The notes under the pieces were generated by a model. The model did not search any database and was not told the origin of the DNA. It saw only the letters and a program-made list of their open reading frames with translations. A DNA stretch of 64,000 nt from Bacteroidota bacterium (GTDB taxonomy: Bacteria > Bacteroidota > Bacteroidia > B-17B0 > Aurantibacillaceae). How positions within the stretch are numbered: the first letter of the stretch is position 1; each line of letters starts with the position of its first letter. The DNA lies in assembly GCA_030684395.1 (NCBI GenBank), contig JAUXTT010000032.1:44876-108875 (forward strand), given 5' to 3'. Shown piece by piece: positions 26,448-34,591 of this stretch. The position numbers and the translations under genes were made by a program.

Positions 26448-26819
26448 ATGAAAGGTCCACTTCCCTTCCACCACGGTGCAGGTAAAGGCACTAAAGAGTT
26501 CGCAAAGCATTTGCGACAACGCGAAACTTCAGCAGAAGACCTGTTTTGGAAAATGGCTAGAAATAGAAAAATACTAAATCTAAAGATCAGGCGCCAACAT
26601 CCTATAGGTATATACATTGCTGACTTCTATTGCCACGAACTTAAATTAGTTATAGAACTTGATGGCAGTATTCATGATCTGGAACACGTTAAACAAAAAG
26701 ATAAAGTGCGGGAAGCTTTTCTTATTTCAGAAGGGTTAAAGATAATGCGCTTTAGTAATGATGATGTGTTTGCCAATCCTCACCTTATTGAAGAAGCTAT
26801 TAAGAAGATTATGAAATAG
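26448..26819 (+). CDS. DUF559 (Vsr-like) endonuclease-domain protein
   Basis: The protein has 123 residues from the ATG at 26448; an upstream TTG adds three residues. The family core is complete: RQRETSAEDLFWKMARNR, KIRRQHPIGIYIADFYC, LKLVIELDGSIHD and LKIMRFSNDDVFANP. The D of ADFY and the E of IELDG fit the PD-(D/E)XK-type active site of Vsr and related nucleases. The family is very common in Bacteroidota, and no cellular role is established. A family A repeat lies directly upstream, and a decayed second copy lies at 28405-28600. Confidence 0.85.
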   Translation: MKGPLPFHHGAGKGTKEFAKHLRQRETSAEDLFWKMARNRKILNLKIRRQHPIGIYIADFYCHELKLVIELDGSIHDLEHVKQKDKVREAFLISEGLKIMRFSNDDVFANPHLIEEAIKKIMK

Positions 26820-26954
26820 GGTTCCTAACACTGGAATCAATCAACGGAAGACGGTACGATAGTAGACATAACCTACGTTTTGGCATTAGTAATATAAAGG
26901 AAAAAGAAGAACATTGATGAGCTAAAAGCTTATCAGGAAAACATGTACTTAACT

Positions 26955-28250
26955 TTATATCCTAATTCCAAACATGGTCATATCATCTGTTTGCTCATAT
27001 TCAGATTGCCATTGGCTTAAGGTTACCTCAATCACTTTTTTCTGAATGGCCATTGGATAAGAATTAACCTCTTTTGCCAGTGCAATGATCTTTTTCATTC
27101 CCATTCGTTTATCATTGGGGCCACCAAACTGATCAATAAGTCCATCCGAAAACACGTAGAGGCAATCCCCTTTTTCAAGGTTAATTGTTCTGTTACTCAC
27201 TTTCAGTTCTGCCCTATTTACTTCTCCAATACTGCATTTGTCTTTTTCAAGTATAATAAGTTCACCTCTTCTGATTATAAATCCTCTCATGTTAGCAGAA
27301 GCATACGAGAGTTGTCTGTTTTCTATATCCAAACAACAAGCCATCATATCAGCAGATTCCAAAAGTTTTCTTTTTCCTTCAGCACGTGTTGCCTGATACA
27401 GTTCATCGTTTACTTCACTTAGTAAGTCGGAAGGATCGAGGCTGCTTAACTTTAAAATCCTGTTGATACTGTTTAATGCCAAAATAGAAATATAAGAAGC
27501 CGAAATTCCATGTCCGGTGCTGTCTCCTATAATAAAAACAAGTTTGTTGTCTCTTTCCTCTATCTTATAAAAATCCCCACTGATTACTTTCTTTTCTTTA
27601 TAAAGCAAAAATGCCTCATTGCTTATGGTTTTAATATCTTTTGTATCGTTTAAAAATGCACTGTGCATAGATTTTGCATATTCCAGATTCCCTTCCAATT
27701 CATGATCTATCTTCCTTTTAACCTGTCTTAATTCAACCTCCAACTGTTTTTGACGGGTGATATCTTGTAACGTACTTATATACTTTACCGGCTTACCTGT
27801 ATTATCCTTTACAGGATTTATAGTTACAAAAGTCCAGTAAACCGTTCCTTGCTTCGATAAATTTTTCAATTCCCCCTGCCAGCTATCACCCATTGCAATA
27901 GCTGCCCTAATGTTTTCCAACACAGATCCCGGCGTATCGGGATGATGAAGAAAAAAGTACTTTTTTAATAAGAGCTCATTCAGTGAGTAACCCGATGCTT
28001 TACAAAACATAGCATTTGCATGAACAATATTACTGTTTGCATCAAACACTGTTACCAGTGTCGACAGGTTTAACCGGTCTAATTGCGAAAAAAAGTCGGC
28101 CTCACCACACTGTTGTTTCTTCTCTGCATTTAAATCCGTTAAAGATTTATACGTATTTCTGAGAAATGAACGAAATGTTCTCTTTGAGCCTACCCTGGGC
28201 TTATAAAGCCCCTGTGGGAATAAAAATGGTATAGTTGAAATTGAAAGCAT
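26955..28250 (-). CDS. PAS-domain SpoIIE/PP2C phosphatase
   Basis: The protein has 431 residues and is soluble. A PAS domain spans about 58-172 (VTVFDANSNIVHANAMFC, SGYSLNELL, HHPDTPGSV, GTVYWTFVTINPV) and ends in a PAC-like DITRQKQLEVEL helix. A coiled coil leads to the SpoIIE domain (about 215-431): VISGDFYKIEER, IGDSTGHGISASYIS, SADMMACCLD, GDCLYVFSDGLIDQFGG and YEQTDDMT carry the metal-binding Asp residues. It is a close paralogue of the gene at 30021-31313, and both share an upstream motif. It probably dephosphorylates an anti-sigma-factor antagonist or similar target in response to a ligand of PAS. Confidence 0.9.
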   Translation of the reverse strand: MLSISTIPFLFPQGLYKPRVGSKRTFRSFLRNTYKSLTDLNAEKKQQCGEADFFSQLDRLNLSTLVTVFDANSNIVHANAMFCKASGYSLNELLLKKYFFLHHPDTPGSVLENIRAAIAMGDSWQGELKNLSKQGTVYWTFVTINPVKDNTGKPVKYISTLQDITRQKQLEVELRQVKRKIDHELEGNLEYAKSMHSAFLNDTKDIKTISNEAFLLYKEKKVISGDFYKIEERDNKLVFIIGDSTGHGISASYISILALNSINRILKLSSLDPSDLLSEVNDELYQATRAEGKRKLLESADMMACCLDIENRQLSYASANMRGFIIRRGELIILEKDKCSIGEVNRAELKVSNRTINLEKGDCLYVFSDGLIDQFGGPNDKRMGMKKIIALAKEVNSYPMAIQKKVIEVTLSQWQSEYEQTDDMTMFGIRI

Positions 28251-28273
28251 AAGTTTTATTTAGTTTTGCCGGA

Positions 28274-28303
28274 CAAAAGTAGACTTAGTTCATGCAATGC
28301 AAA
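28274..28303 (-). promoter_or_regulatory. Promoter of the PAS-SpoIIE gene at 26955
   Basis: On the minus strand, TTTG (28300-28303), an 18-bp spacer and TACTTTTG (28274-28281) fit the Bacteroidota consensus. A longer motif shared with the paralogue lies further upstream at 28323-28350 (core CACGTGTAATATTT). Confidence 0.6.
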
Positions 28304-28404
28304 GGCTTTATGAACGCCTTACCTGACACGTGTAATATTTAAGTGTTTTTTGTAGTTAATTTGACTGGGTGAAGCAAACCCGGCTGACCCGTAACTATCA
28401 GGAG

Positions 28405-28600
28405 CCACAACCAAAATTTGGTTATAGAACTTAATGATGGTAAATACCCGATAAGTATTTGAGCGAACATATGTGTATTCATAATTTGGAACCAGCTAAA
28501 CAAAAAGGTAAAATGCAGAAATGTAAAACGTTTTACAAATGATGATGCAGTTGTTGTTCCACAACTTATTGAGAAAAAAATAAAGAAAATAAAAAATTAA
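28405..28600 (+). pseudogene. Decayed copy of a DUF559 endonuclease gene
   Basis: The fragment HNQNLVIELNDG (28405-28440) aligns with CHELKLVIELDGS of the intact gene at 26448. After a frameshift, KRFTNDDAVVVPQLIEKKIK to the stop at 28598-28600 aligns with MRFSNDDVFANPHLIEEAIK. The middle is broken by stops, and the N-terminal half is gone. The gap 28251-28404 holds the promoter region of the minus-strand PAS-SpoIIE gene. Confidence 0.7.
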
Positions 28601-28632
28601 TTCTATTTTAGTAGTAATAACTTCCGGCAATT

Positions 28633-29181
28633 ATGACAACAGAAAACCAATTGATCCCAGTCCCAAAAAACTTTAACGTTACTGAAAACTTTGGAGAACT
28701 GATTATTGAATTTAACTGGAACAGATTAACAGGTGCAGTGATGTTCATCTTTTCGCTAATATGGAACGGTATGCTTATTTTCATGATGACTAAAATACCA
28801 CCGGAATTTTTATTTGTTACCTTCATACATGCAGGCGTAGGATTATTTCTGCTGTACTTTGGTCTTTGTAACTTACTGAATAAAACAACCATTACCTGCG
28901 ACAATCAAACAATGAAATTGAAGTCAGGTCCCCTGCCCGCTTTCAACAATAAAACCATTGCAAAAGAAAACATACAGCAATTGTACTTCACAGAAGTAGT
29001 TACAAGAAATAAAAACACTTCTACTATTTCTTATCGTTTGCACATGCTGGACTTAAACAATCGCAGTACCCGATTAATTAAAACACTTCCTGATACTGAA
29101 TCAGCACGCTTTATTGAAAGCAAACTGGAGAAATTCTTCAAAATAAAGGATATGGCGGTATCCGGAGAGTTTGGAAAGTAA
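28633..29181 (+). CDS. Hypothetical two-helix membrane protein
   Basis: The protein has 182 residues. A short cytoplasmic start is followed by two membrane helices (about 37-55 and 62-85; MFIFSLIWNGMLIFMM and HAGVGLFLLYFGLC). A beta-rich C-terminal domain (about 90-170: TITCDNQTMKLKSGPLP, IQQLYFTEVV, YRLHMLDLNNRS) resembles PH-like domains of membrane-bound bacterial proteins. Its function is unknown. The ceramidase-family gene begins 85 bp downstream with its own promoter. Confidence 0.75.
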   Translation: MTTENQLIPVPKNFNVTENFGELIIEFNWNRLTGAVMFIFSLIWNGMLIFMMTKIPPEFLFVTFIHAGVGLFLLYFGLCNLLNKTTITCDNQTMKLKSGPLPAFNNKTIAKENIQQLYFTEVVTRNKNTSTISYRLHMLDLNNRSTRLIKTLPDTESARFIESKLEKFFKIKDMAVSGEFGK

Positions 29182-29204
29182 TCTTCTAAGAAATAGCTTC
29201 TTTT

Positions 29205-29248
29205 TTGATCTAAGTCAAATGAAATATTGCTTTGGTGAATGATATTTG
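29205..29248 (+). promoter_or_regulatory. FNR-type box plus -7 element upstream of the ceramidase-family gene
   Basis: TTGATCTAAGTCAA (29205-29218) differs from the FNR consensus by one base. GATATTTG (29241-29248) is one base off TAnnTTTG. The implied start site near 29253 puts the box centre at about -41.5, the class II activator position used by FNR/CRP proteins. This supports positive control by a Crp/Fnr-family protein. Confidence 0.55.
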
Positions 29249-29266
29249 CTGAAACATTTTCAACAC

Positions 29267-30031
29267 ATGAAAAAAGAAACTATAGGTTATTTCATTCTGA
29301 TTAGTTTAGCTCTCACCGCAATTACCGGAATCTGTTTCTCCCCTCCTATTCAACAAGACGAAGATTATCATTTGTTTAGTGACAAAGATGAATTGCTTGG
29401 TGTGTCTAATTTTTGGAACGTAATTTCTAATCTTCCCTTTTTAATTATTGGTGCACTGGGTATTTTAAAGCTGAAGCATTTAAAAAAATCCCATGCTCAG
29501 TATGTATTGTTTTTTAGTAGTATTTGTTTTGTTGGGATCGGCTCAGCGTATTACCATTTAAACCCAACTACCGAAACGCTTGTGTGGGATCGCTTGCCCA
29601 TGAGCCTTGCTTTTATGACTTTATTCTCCCTTATCATTAGTGAGTTCATACATGAGAAGGCGGGCAAGCTACTTTTAGCCCCACTCCTGCTTCTTGGAAT
29701 TTTATCTATCGCAGTGTGGCTCATTTTTAATGACCTTCGCTTTTATGCTCTCGTACAGTTTTATCCCATGCTGGCAATTCCGGCCATTCTGATCCATTTT
29801 AAATCGGATAATACTACAGGCAAAGCTTATTGGTTGCTATTACTTGCGTATATCCTTGCCAAGTTGATGGAGCACTTCGATCAGGAGGTTCATACACAGT
29901 TGAAAGTAATAAGCGGGCATTCCTTAAAACACTTTACAGCTGCAATTGGGGTTTATGCAATTACCCGTAATATAATTAAACAACCAGAAGGTGTTATAAA
30001 ACAGGTTACCGGCTCTGCACTTAAATCCTGA
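29267..30031 (+). CDS. Ceramidase-family (alkaline ceramidase-like) seven-helix membrane protein
   Basis: The protein has 254 residues from the ATG at 29267; a TTG at 29246 would add seven residues but falls inside the promoter -7 box. It has seven predicted helices. Conserved CREST/ceramidase residues appear in order: GVSNFWNVISNLPFL (about 41-55), GSAYYHLNPTTETLVWDRLP (about 89-108) and the terminal histidine pair in VISGHSLKHFTAAIG (about 220-234). In alkaline ceramidases three histidines, an aspartate and a serine bind zinc. Bacteroidota often make sphingolipids, so ceramide or a related amide lipid is a reasonable substrate. It converges with the next gene and overlaps it by 11 bp. Confidence 0.75.
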   Translation: MKKETIGYFILISLALTAITGICFSPPIQQDEDYHLFSDKDELLGVSNFWNVISNLPFLIIGALGILKLKHLKKSHAQYVLFFSSICFVGIGSAYYHLNPTTETLVWDRLPMSLAFMTLFSLIISEFIHEKAGKLLLAPLLLLGILSIAVWLIFNDLRFYALVQFYPMLAIPAILIHFKSDNTTGKAYWLLLLAYILAKLMEHFDQEVHTQLKVISGHSLKHFTAAIGVYAITRNIIKQPEGVIKQVTGSALKS

Positions 30032-31313
30032 TCCCAAACAAAGTAATATCGTCTGTTTGTTCATTTTCATTTTGCCATTCAGCCAGTTTATGTTCAATCA
30101 TTTCTTTTTGCGTACTCATCGAATGATGATTGACTTCTTTCAAAATAGAAACAACCTTTTTTAACCCAATTCGCTTGTCCTGCTGACCACCAAACTGATC
30201 GGTTAATCCATCCGAAAAAATATACAGGCAGTCTCCCTTTTCAATATCCATTATTCTATTAGTGATTTTAAACTCCGATTTGGATGTTTCGCCGATACTG
30301 CATTTATCTTTTTCCAGAAATATAACTTCACCTTTTCTTATAATAAATCCCCGCATGCGTGCAGATGCATAATTAAGCTGCATACTTTCCATATCCAGAC
30401 AACAAGCCATAATATCAGCCGATTCTACCAGGTGCTTTTTCCCGGTGGGATGTGTTGCTTTGTTCAATTCCTTATTTACCCGTTTCAAAATTTCAGCAGG
30501 GTTACTGTCGCAAAACTTCACAATCCTGCTTATAATGCTTAATGCAAGAATTGAGATATAAGATGCCGAAACTCCGTGACCGGTGCTGTCACCAACAATC
30601 ACAAGCAATTTTCCGTCCCTTCTTTCAATTTTATAAAAATCTCCGCTTATTATTTTTTGAGCTTTATAAACCAAAAAAGAATCATTGCAACTATTTTTAA
30701 TATCTTCTCTTGTATTTAAAAATGCCCCATGAATGTATTTGGCATATTCTACACTCTCTCGTAATTCATTATCTATTTTCTTTTTTGCATGCAGTAATTC
30801 CTCTTCCACCTTTTTTTGCATGGTAATATCATAACGTACGCTTATGTACTTTTTGGGTTTTCCATTTGGCCCCATTACAGGTGCTACCGTAGCAATTACC
30901 CAGTATTCGGAACCATCTTTAGCAGAGTTTTTCAGTTCGCCCTGCCACACCTTACCTTTTGCAATGGTTGCCCACATTTCCTTAAACACCGAAGCCGGGG
31001 TATCAGGATGGCGGATAATACTATGGGGCATCCCAATTAACTCCCTGGACGAAAACTTGGATGTTTTGCAAAACAGTTCGTTTACGTAAATGATATTTCC
31101 TTTAAGGTCTGACATAGATACCAAAGCCGAACGGTTTAATATCTCAATGTGCGAACCAAGCTCCGCCTCCACACTATTAAGTTTAAGGTCGTTATTGGAG
31201 TGAAGAAAGTTATATGTGTTAGTTAAAAATGAATTTAAAGTGTTTTTTATAACTCTTTTCGATTCGTATAATTTATTTGCAATTGCATCCGGGGTTGTTG
31301 AAATAGTAAGCAT
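30021..31313 (-). CDS. PAS-domain SpoIIE/PP2C phosphatase, paralogue of 26955
   Basis: The protein has 430 residues. The layout is the same as its paralogue: N-terminal segment, PAS domain (about 58-172, VSMSDLKGNIIYVNELFC, MPHSIIRHPDTPASV, YWVIATVAPVMG), helix, then SpoIIE (about 215-430, ISGDFYKIERR, VGDSTGHGVSASYIS, SADIMACCLD, GDCLYIFSDGLTDQFGG, EQTDDITLF). All metal-binding Asp positions are kept, so it should be active. The -7 box TAACTTTG (minus, 31336-31343) lies 23 bp before the ATG. The 3' end overlaps the ceramidase-family gene on the other strand. Confidence 0.9.
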   Translation of the reverse strand: MLTISTTPDAIANKLYESKRVIKNTLNSFLTNTYNFLHSNNDLKLNSVEAELGSHIEILNRSALVSMSDLKGNIIYVNELFCKTSKFSSRELIGMPHSIIRHPDTPASVFKEMWATIAKGKVWQGELKNSAKDGSEYWVIATVAPVMGPNGKPKKYISVRYDITMQKKVEEELLHAKKKIDNELRESVEYAKYIHGAFLNTREDIKNSCNDSFLVYKAQKIISGDFYKIERRDGKLLVIVGDSTGHGVSASYISILALSIISRIVKFCDSNPAEILKRVNKELNKATHPTGKKHLVESADIMACCLDMESMQLNYASARMRGFIIRKGEVIFLEKDKCSIGETSKSEFKITNRIMDIEKGDCLYIFSDGLTDQFGGQQDKRIGLKKVVSILKEVNHHSMSTQKEMIEHKLAEWQNENEQTDDITLFGIRI

Positions 31314-31335
31314 CTTTTTGGTTTTAATTATTGGA

Positions 31336-31343
31336 CAAAGTTA
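31336..31343 (-). promoter_or_regulatory. -7 box of the PAS-SpoIIE gene at 30021
   Basis: TAACTTTG on the minus strand matches TAnnTTTG exactly. A conserved upstream element (31384-31412, core CACATGTAATATTT) is shared with the paralogous promoter. Confidence 0.5.
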
Positions 31344-31521
31344 GAGTCCTTTAAAAAGTTTCTAATCCTTTAGCAAAGGTTCTCTGTCACATGTAATATT
31401 TTTAATGTTTTTGTAAAAAGTAAAAACACACAAGCTTTTAAAGTGTTTTCCTTAATTCATTCAAACTTAGTTAGTTCATTACAAAAAAATAGTACCTTCG
31501 GGATTAGGTTTAATTGAGCTG

Positions 31522-33726
31522 ATGAATAGAATAAAAAGACTACCCTTCCTAATACTGTTACTTTGTGTAACAACAAGTTCTTATTCTCAAAGCCTCGACT
31601 CCTTAAAACTCGCTTTAAAAAGTGCGAAGCATGATACTATTCGATGTAATATCTTAAATGAATTATCCGAAACCGCTCCGGACGAAGAATGGCCAAAGTT
31701 CAATGCAGAGTTAAAAGTACTCTGTGAGAAGCACCTCAAAGGAGTTGATCCTGATAAAGAAAAATACTCTCCAGAAGAGCGATTTTATTTGAGACATCTT
31801 GCATCCGCATTAAACAATGAAGGTTTCCTTGCCGACCAGCACGGGCAAACAGAAAAAACCCTCGAATTATATAAAAAGAGTTTAAAGATCAGGGAAAACC
31901 TGAAAGAGAAACGTGCCATTGCGAATTCACTCAACAACCTTGGAAATGTTTATGAAGATCTGGGCGATATTCCAAAAGCGCTTGAATATCTTCATAAAAG
32001 CATGAAACTGCAGGAAGAGACAAAAGACAGGCGCGGCCAGTCTTATTCTTTGAACAATTTAGCCACGATATACGGAGATCTTGGTGATAAAAATAAAGCA
32101 CTCGAGTATTACCAAAAAGCTTTACAGATACAGGAAGAGATAAAAGACAAATTAGGCGCAGCATACTCCCTTAGCAATATTGGCTATTTTTATAACAAAG
32201 CCGGCGAAATTGACAAGGCACTTGAATACTATTTGAGAAGCTTGAAGATAAAAGAAGAAATCGATGATAAATATGGGATTGCTTATTCTTACAATAACAT
32301 TGGAATTATCTATAAAGAAAAAGGTGACTTGAAAACTGCATTAGAATATTACAACAAGAGCTTAATGCTGAGAGAAGAGATAGGTGAAAAAAATGGCATA
32401 GCCGCTGTTTTAAATCATATTGCTGAGATCAAATTAAAAATGGGTGAGATCGCAGAAGCAAAAAAACTGGGAGAGCAAAGCTTGAAACTATCGAAAGAAG
32501 TTGGTTACCCGGATGAGATTCAGGACATAAGCAAAAACCTATGCGAAATTTATCTGAAAGATGGGAACTATAAAGGTGCTTATGAAATGCAGGTTTTATT
32601 CAAGCTGATGTCGGATAGCGTTAATAATGAGAATACAAAAAAGGCTTCGATACAAAAAAGCTTTCAATACGAATACGACAAAAAAGTAGCAGCGGATAGT
32701 GTTAAAGTAGCGGAAGAACATAAATTATTTGATGCACAAATAAAACAGGAACGTACCCAACGAACTGCTTTATATGTTGGAATAGGATTGATAGGCATCT
32801 TCTCTTTATTTATGTACAACCGATTTCGTGTCACCAGGAAACAAAAAAACATCATTGAATCTCAAAAAGCAGAAGTTGATAAACAACGAGAGCTAGCCGA
32901 TAGCAGAAGAATTATTGCCGAAGAGCAACGCCATGTTATTCAGGAAAAACAAAAGGAAATTTTGGATTCTATTCATTATGCGAGTCGGATTCAAAAAGCT
33001 TTGCTAACGAGCGAAGAGTATATAAGTAAACATTTCCCTGCCGAGTATTTTATCTTTTACCAACCCAAGGATATTGTAAGCGGTGATTTTTACTGGGCAC
33101 TTAATCATCATAACAAATTTTTTATTGCTACTTCCGATTGCACCGGGCATGGTGTTCCGGGAGCCTTCATGAGTTTGTTAAACATCAATTTTCTGAATGA
33201 GAATGTGATAGAACGGAGAATAGAAAATCCGGCACTGATCTTAGACGAGCAAAAGAAATCAATCATAAAAGCACTGAATCCAAAAGGAAATGAAAACTCC
33301 AAAGATGGTATGGACTCAGTGCTTTGTTCATACGATCTAAAAAACATGAAACTCAATTTTGCAGCAGCCAATAATCCATTGTGGTTAGTCCGACCATCGG
33401 CAGGCTCAGGCACCGCTGAACTGATAGAATACAAAGCCGATAAAATGGCTGTAGGTAAAGGTGAAGAAAACGCAAAGGATTTCACATTACAAACTATAGA
33501 CCTTCAAAAAGGTGATATTATCTACACCTTCACCGATGGTTATGCCGATCAGTTTGGCGGTCCAAAAGGAAAAAAGTTCTTATACAAACAATTTCATTCT
33601 ATTCTTCTTGAGAATCATCATCTACCAATGAATGAGCAAAAAGGTATTCTTGAAAAGAGGATCAATGAGTGGATGGGGGAAACAGAACAGATCGATGATC
33701 TGTTAGTGATTGGGGTGAGAATATAG
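31522..33726 (+). CDS. TPR-repeat membrane protein with SpoIIE/PP2C phosphatase domain
   Basis: The protein has 734 residues. It has a signal peptide (MNRIKRLPFLILLLCVTTS, cleavage near SYSQS). About seven TPR units of 40 residues follow (about 80-345: NSLNNLGNVYEDLGDIPKAL, SYNNIGIIYKEKGDL). A charged helix, a membrane helix (about 413-433, YVGIGLIGIFSLFM) and a coiled coil lead to the SpoIIE domain (about 500-734) with PKDIVSGDFYW, DCTGHGVPGAFMS, KDGMD, FTDGYADQFGGPKGKK and QIDDLLV. It is very like the truncated gene at the left edge and the gene at 53205. A weak -7 box (TACCTTCG) lies at 31493-31500. The loop before KADKMAVG carries an unusual GC-richer insert (about 33385-33420). Confidence 0.92.
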   Translation: MNRIKRLPFLILLLCVTTSSYSQSLDSLKLALKSAKHDTIRCNILNELSETAPDEEWPKFNAELKVLCEKHLKGVDPDKEKYSPEERFYLRHLASALNNEGFLADQHGQTEKTLELYKKSLKIRENLKEKRAIANSLNNLGNVYEDLGDIPKALEYLHKSMKLQEETKDRRGQSYSLNNLATIYGDLGDKNKALEYYQKALQIQEEIKDKLGAAYSLSNIGYFYNKAGEIDKALEYYLRSLKIKEEIDDKYGIAYSYNNIGIIYKEKGDLKTALEYYNKSLMLREEIGEKNGIAAVLNHIAEIKLKMGEIAEAKKLGEQSLKLSKEVGYPDEIQDISKNLCEIYLKDGNYKGAYEMQVLFKLMSDSVNNENTKKASIQKSFQYEYDKKVAADSVKVAEEHKLFDAQIKQERTQRTALYVGIGLIGIFSLFMYNRFRVTRKQKNIIESQKAEVDKQRELADSRRIIAEEQRHVIQEKQKEILDSIHYASRIQKALLTSEEYISKHFPAEYFIFYQPKDIVSGDFYWALNHHNKFFIATSDCTGHGVPGAFMSLLNINFLNENVIERRIENPALILDEQKKSIIKALNPKGNENSKDGMDSVLCSYDLKNMKLNFAAANNPLWLVRPSAGSGTAELIEYKADKMAVGKGEENAKDFTLQTIDLQKGDIIYTFTDGYADQFGGPKGKKFLYKQFHSILLENHHLPMNEQKGILEKRINEWMGETEQIDDLLVIGVRI

Positions 33727-33769
33727 CATCACTCATTACTTTTCCTTAACTAATGTAAGCACCTGAAAC

Positions 33770-33880
33770 CTTCCTCACCCCCGCCCGAACGACTGATCGT
33801 TCAGTCAGGCAGGTCTTCGCGCAGTCTATTCCTCTACAAGGGCTTGGAGAGGGAGTCGCGCAGGGCAGTTGTTCCAAAAG
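33770..33880. repeat. Interspersed palindromic repeat, family A copy 3
   Basis: CACCCCCGCCCGAACGACTG, CAGGCAGGTCTTCGCGCAG and CTTGGAGAGGGAGTCGCGCAG are related to copies at 16456 and 26241. The inner CTGATCGTTCAG is a short palindrome. It lies between converging genes. Confidence 0.6.
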
Positions 33881-33892
33881 ATTTTTAGTATT

Positions 33893-34591
33893 CTATTTAA
33901 GGGATTCTTCAGCAGTCTTCTCAATAATTCTGTGAGCCTCTGCATCACCAAAATAATTATCCAGCACTTTATGAAGCAGCCAAATCAATGGAATAAGGGA
34001 AAGAGCAATAAGTATCTTTAACCCGTATGCGAATGCTGCGTTCTTTGCAAATTCACTCATACTCCAGTAACCCGGAATTACAAAAGCAATAAATTGAACA
34101 ATAAAAGTATCTATTAACTGCGAAATAAATGTAGAACCTGTAGACCGCAACCACAGCATCTTCTCTCCTGTTCTTTTGCGAATAAACCAAAACATAAAAC
34201 TATCTACCAACTGCGAAATAACAAATGCAATTATACTGGCAACGATCATAAACATACTTTGCCCAAAAACATTTTGAAAAGCTGAATCCTTTGCCGGAGA
34301 TATGTCCACAGCGGGAATTCTGATTGCAATGAATAAAACGACAAAAACAAATGCAATTAAACCAACGGTTATAAATGATAATCTGCGAACTACTTCTTTA
34401 CCGTAATATTCATTCAGAATATCGGTAAGTATAAACACAAAAGGCCAAAGTACTAAACTTACCCCATTAACAAAAGGTCCTCCAAAGCTAATAAGCTTGC
34501 TCCCAATCATTTCGGCAACAATGGTATTTGCAATAAAAAATCCGGAAAGGATTATCAGTACAAGTACTTTCTTATCTTTTAAGATATGCAT
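33893..34591 (-). CDS. YhhQ/VUT-family queuosine precursor transporter
   Basis: This 232-residue protein has six membrane helices. Family marks are SGFFIANTIVAEMIGSKL (about 15-32), DILNEYYGKEVVRR (about 57-70), the QLVDSFMFW segment and ISQLIDTFIVQFIAF. Characterised members import queuosine precursors (queuine, preQ0 or preQ1). Its start lies inside the end of bioA (20-bp overlap), so the two are cotranscribed though functionally unrelated. The exact symbol and substrate are not certain. Confidence 0.85.
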   Translation of the reverse strand: MHILKDKKVLVLIILSGFFIANTIVAEMIGSKLISFGGPFVNGVSLVLWPFVFILTDILNEYYGKEVVRRLSFITVGLIAFVFVVLFIAIRIPAVDISPAKDSAFQNVFGQSMFMIVASIIAFVISQLVDSFMFWFIRKRTGEKMLWLRSTGSTFISQLIDTFIVQFIAFVIPGYWSMSEFAKNAAFAYGLKILIALSLIPLIWLLHKVLDNYFGDAEAHRIIEKTAEESLK

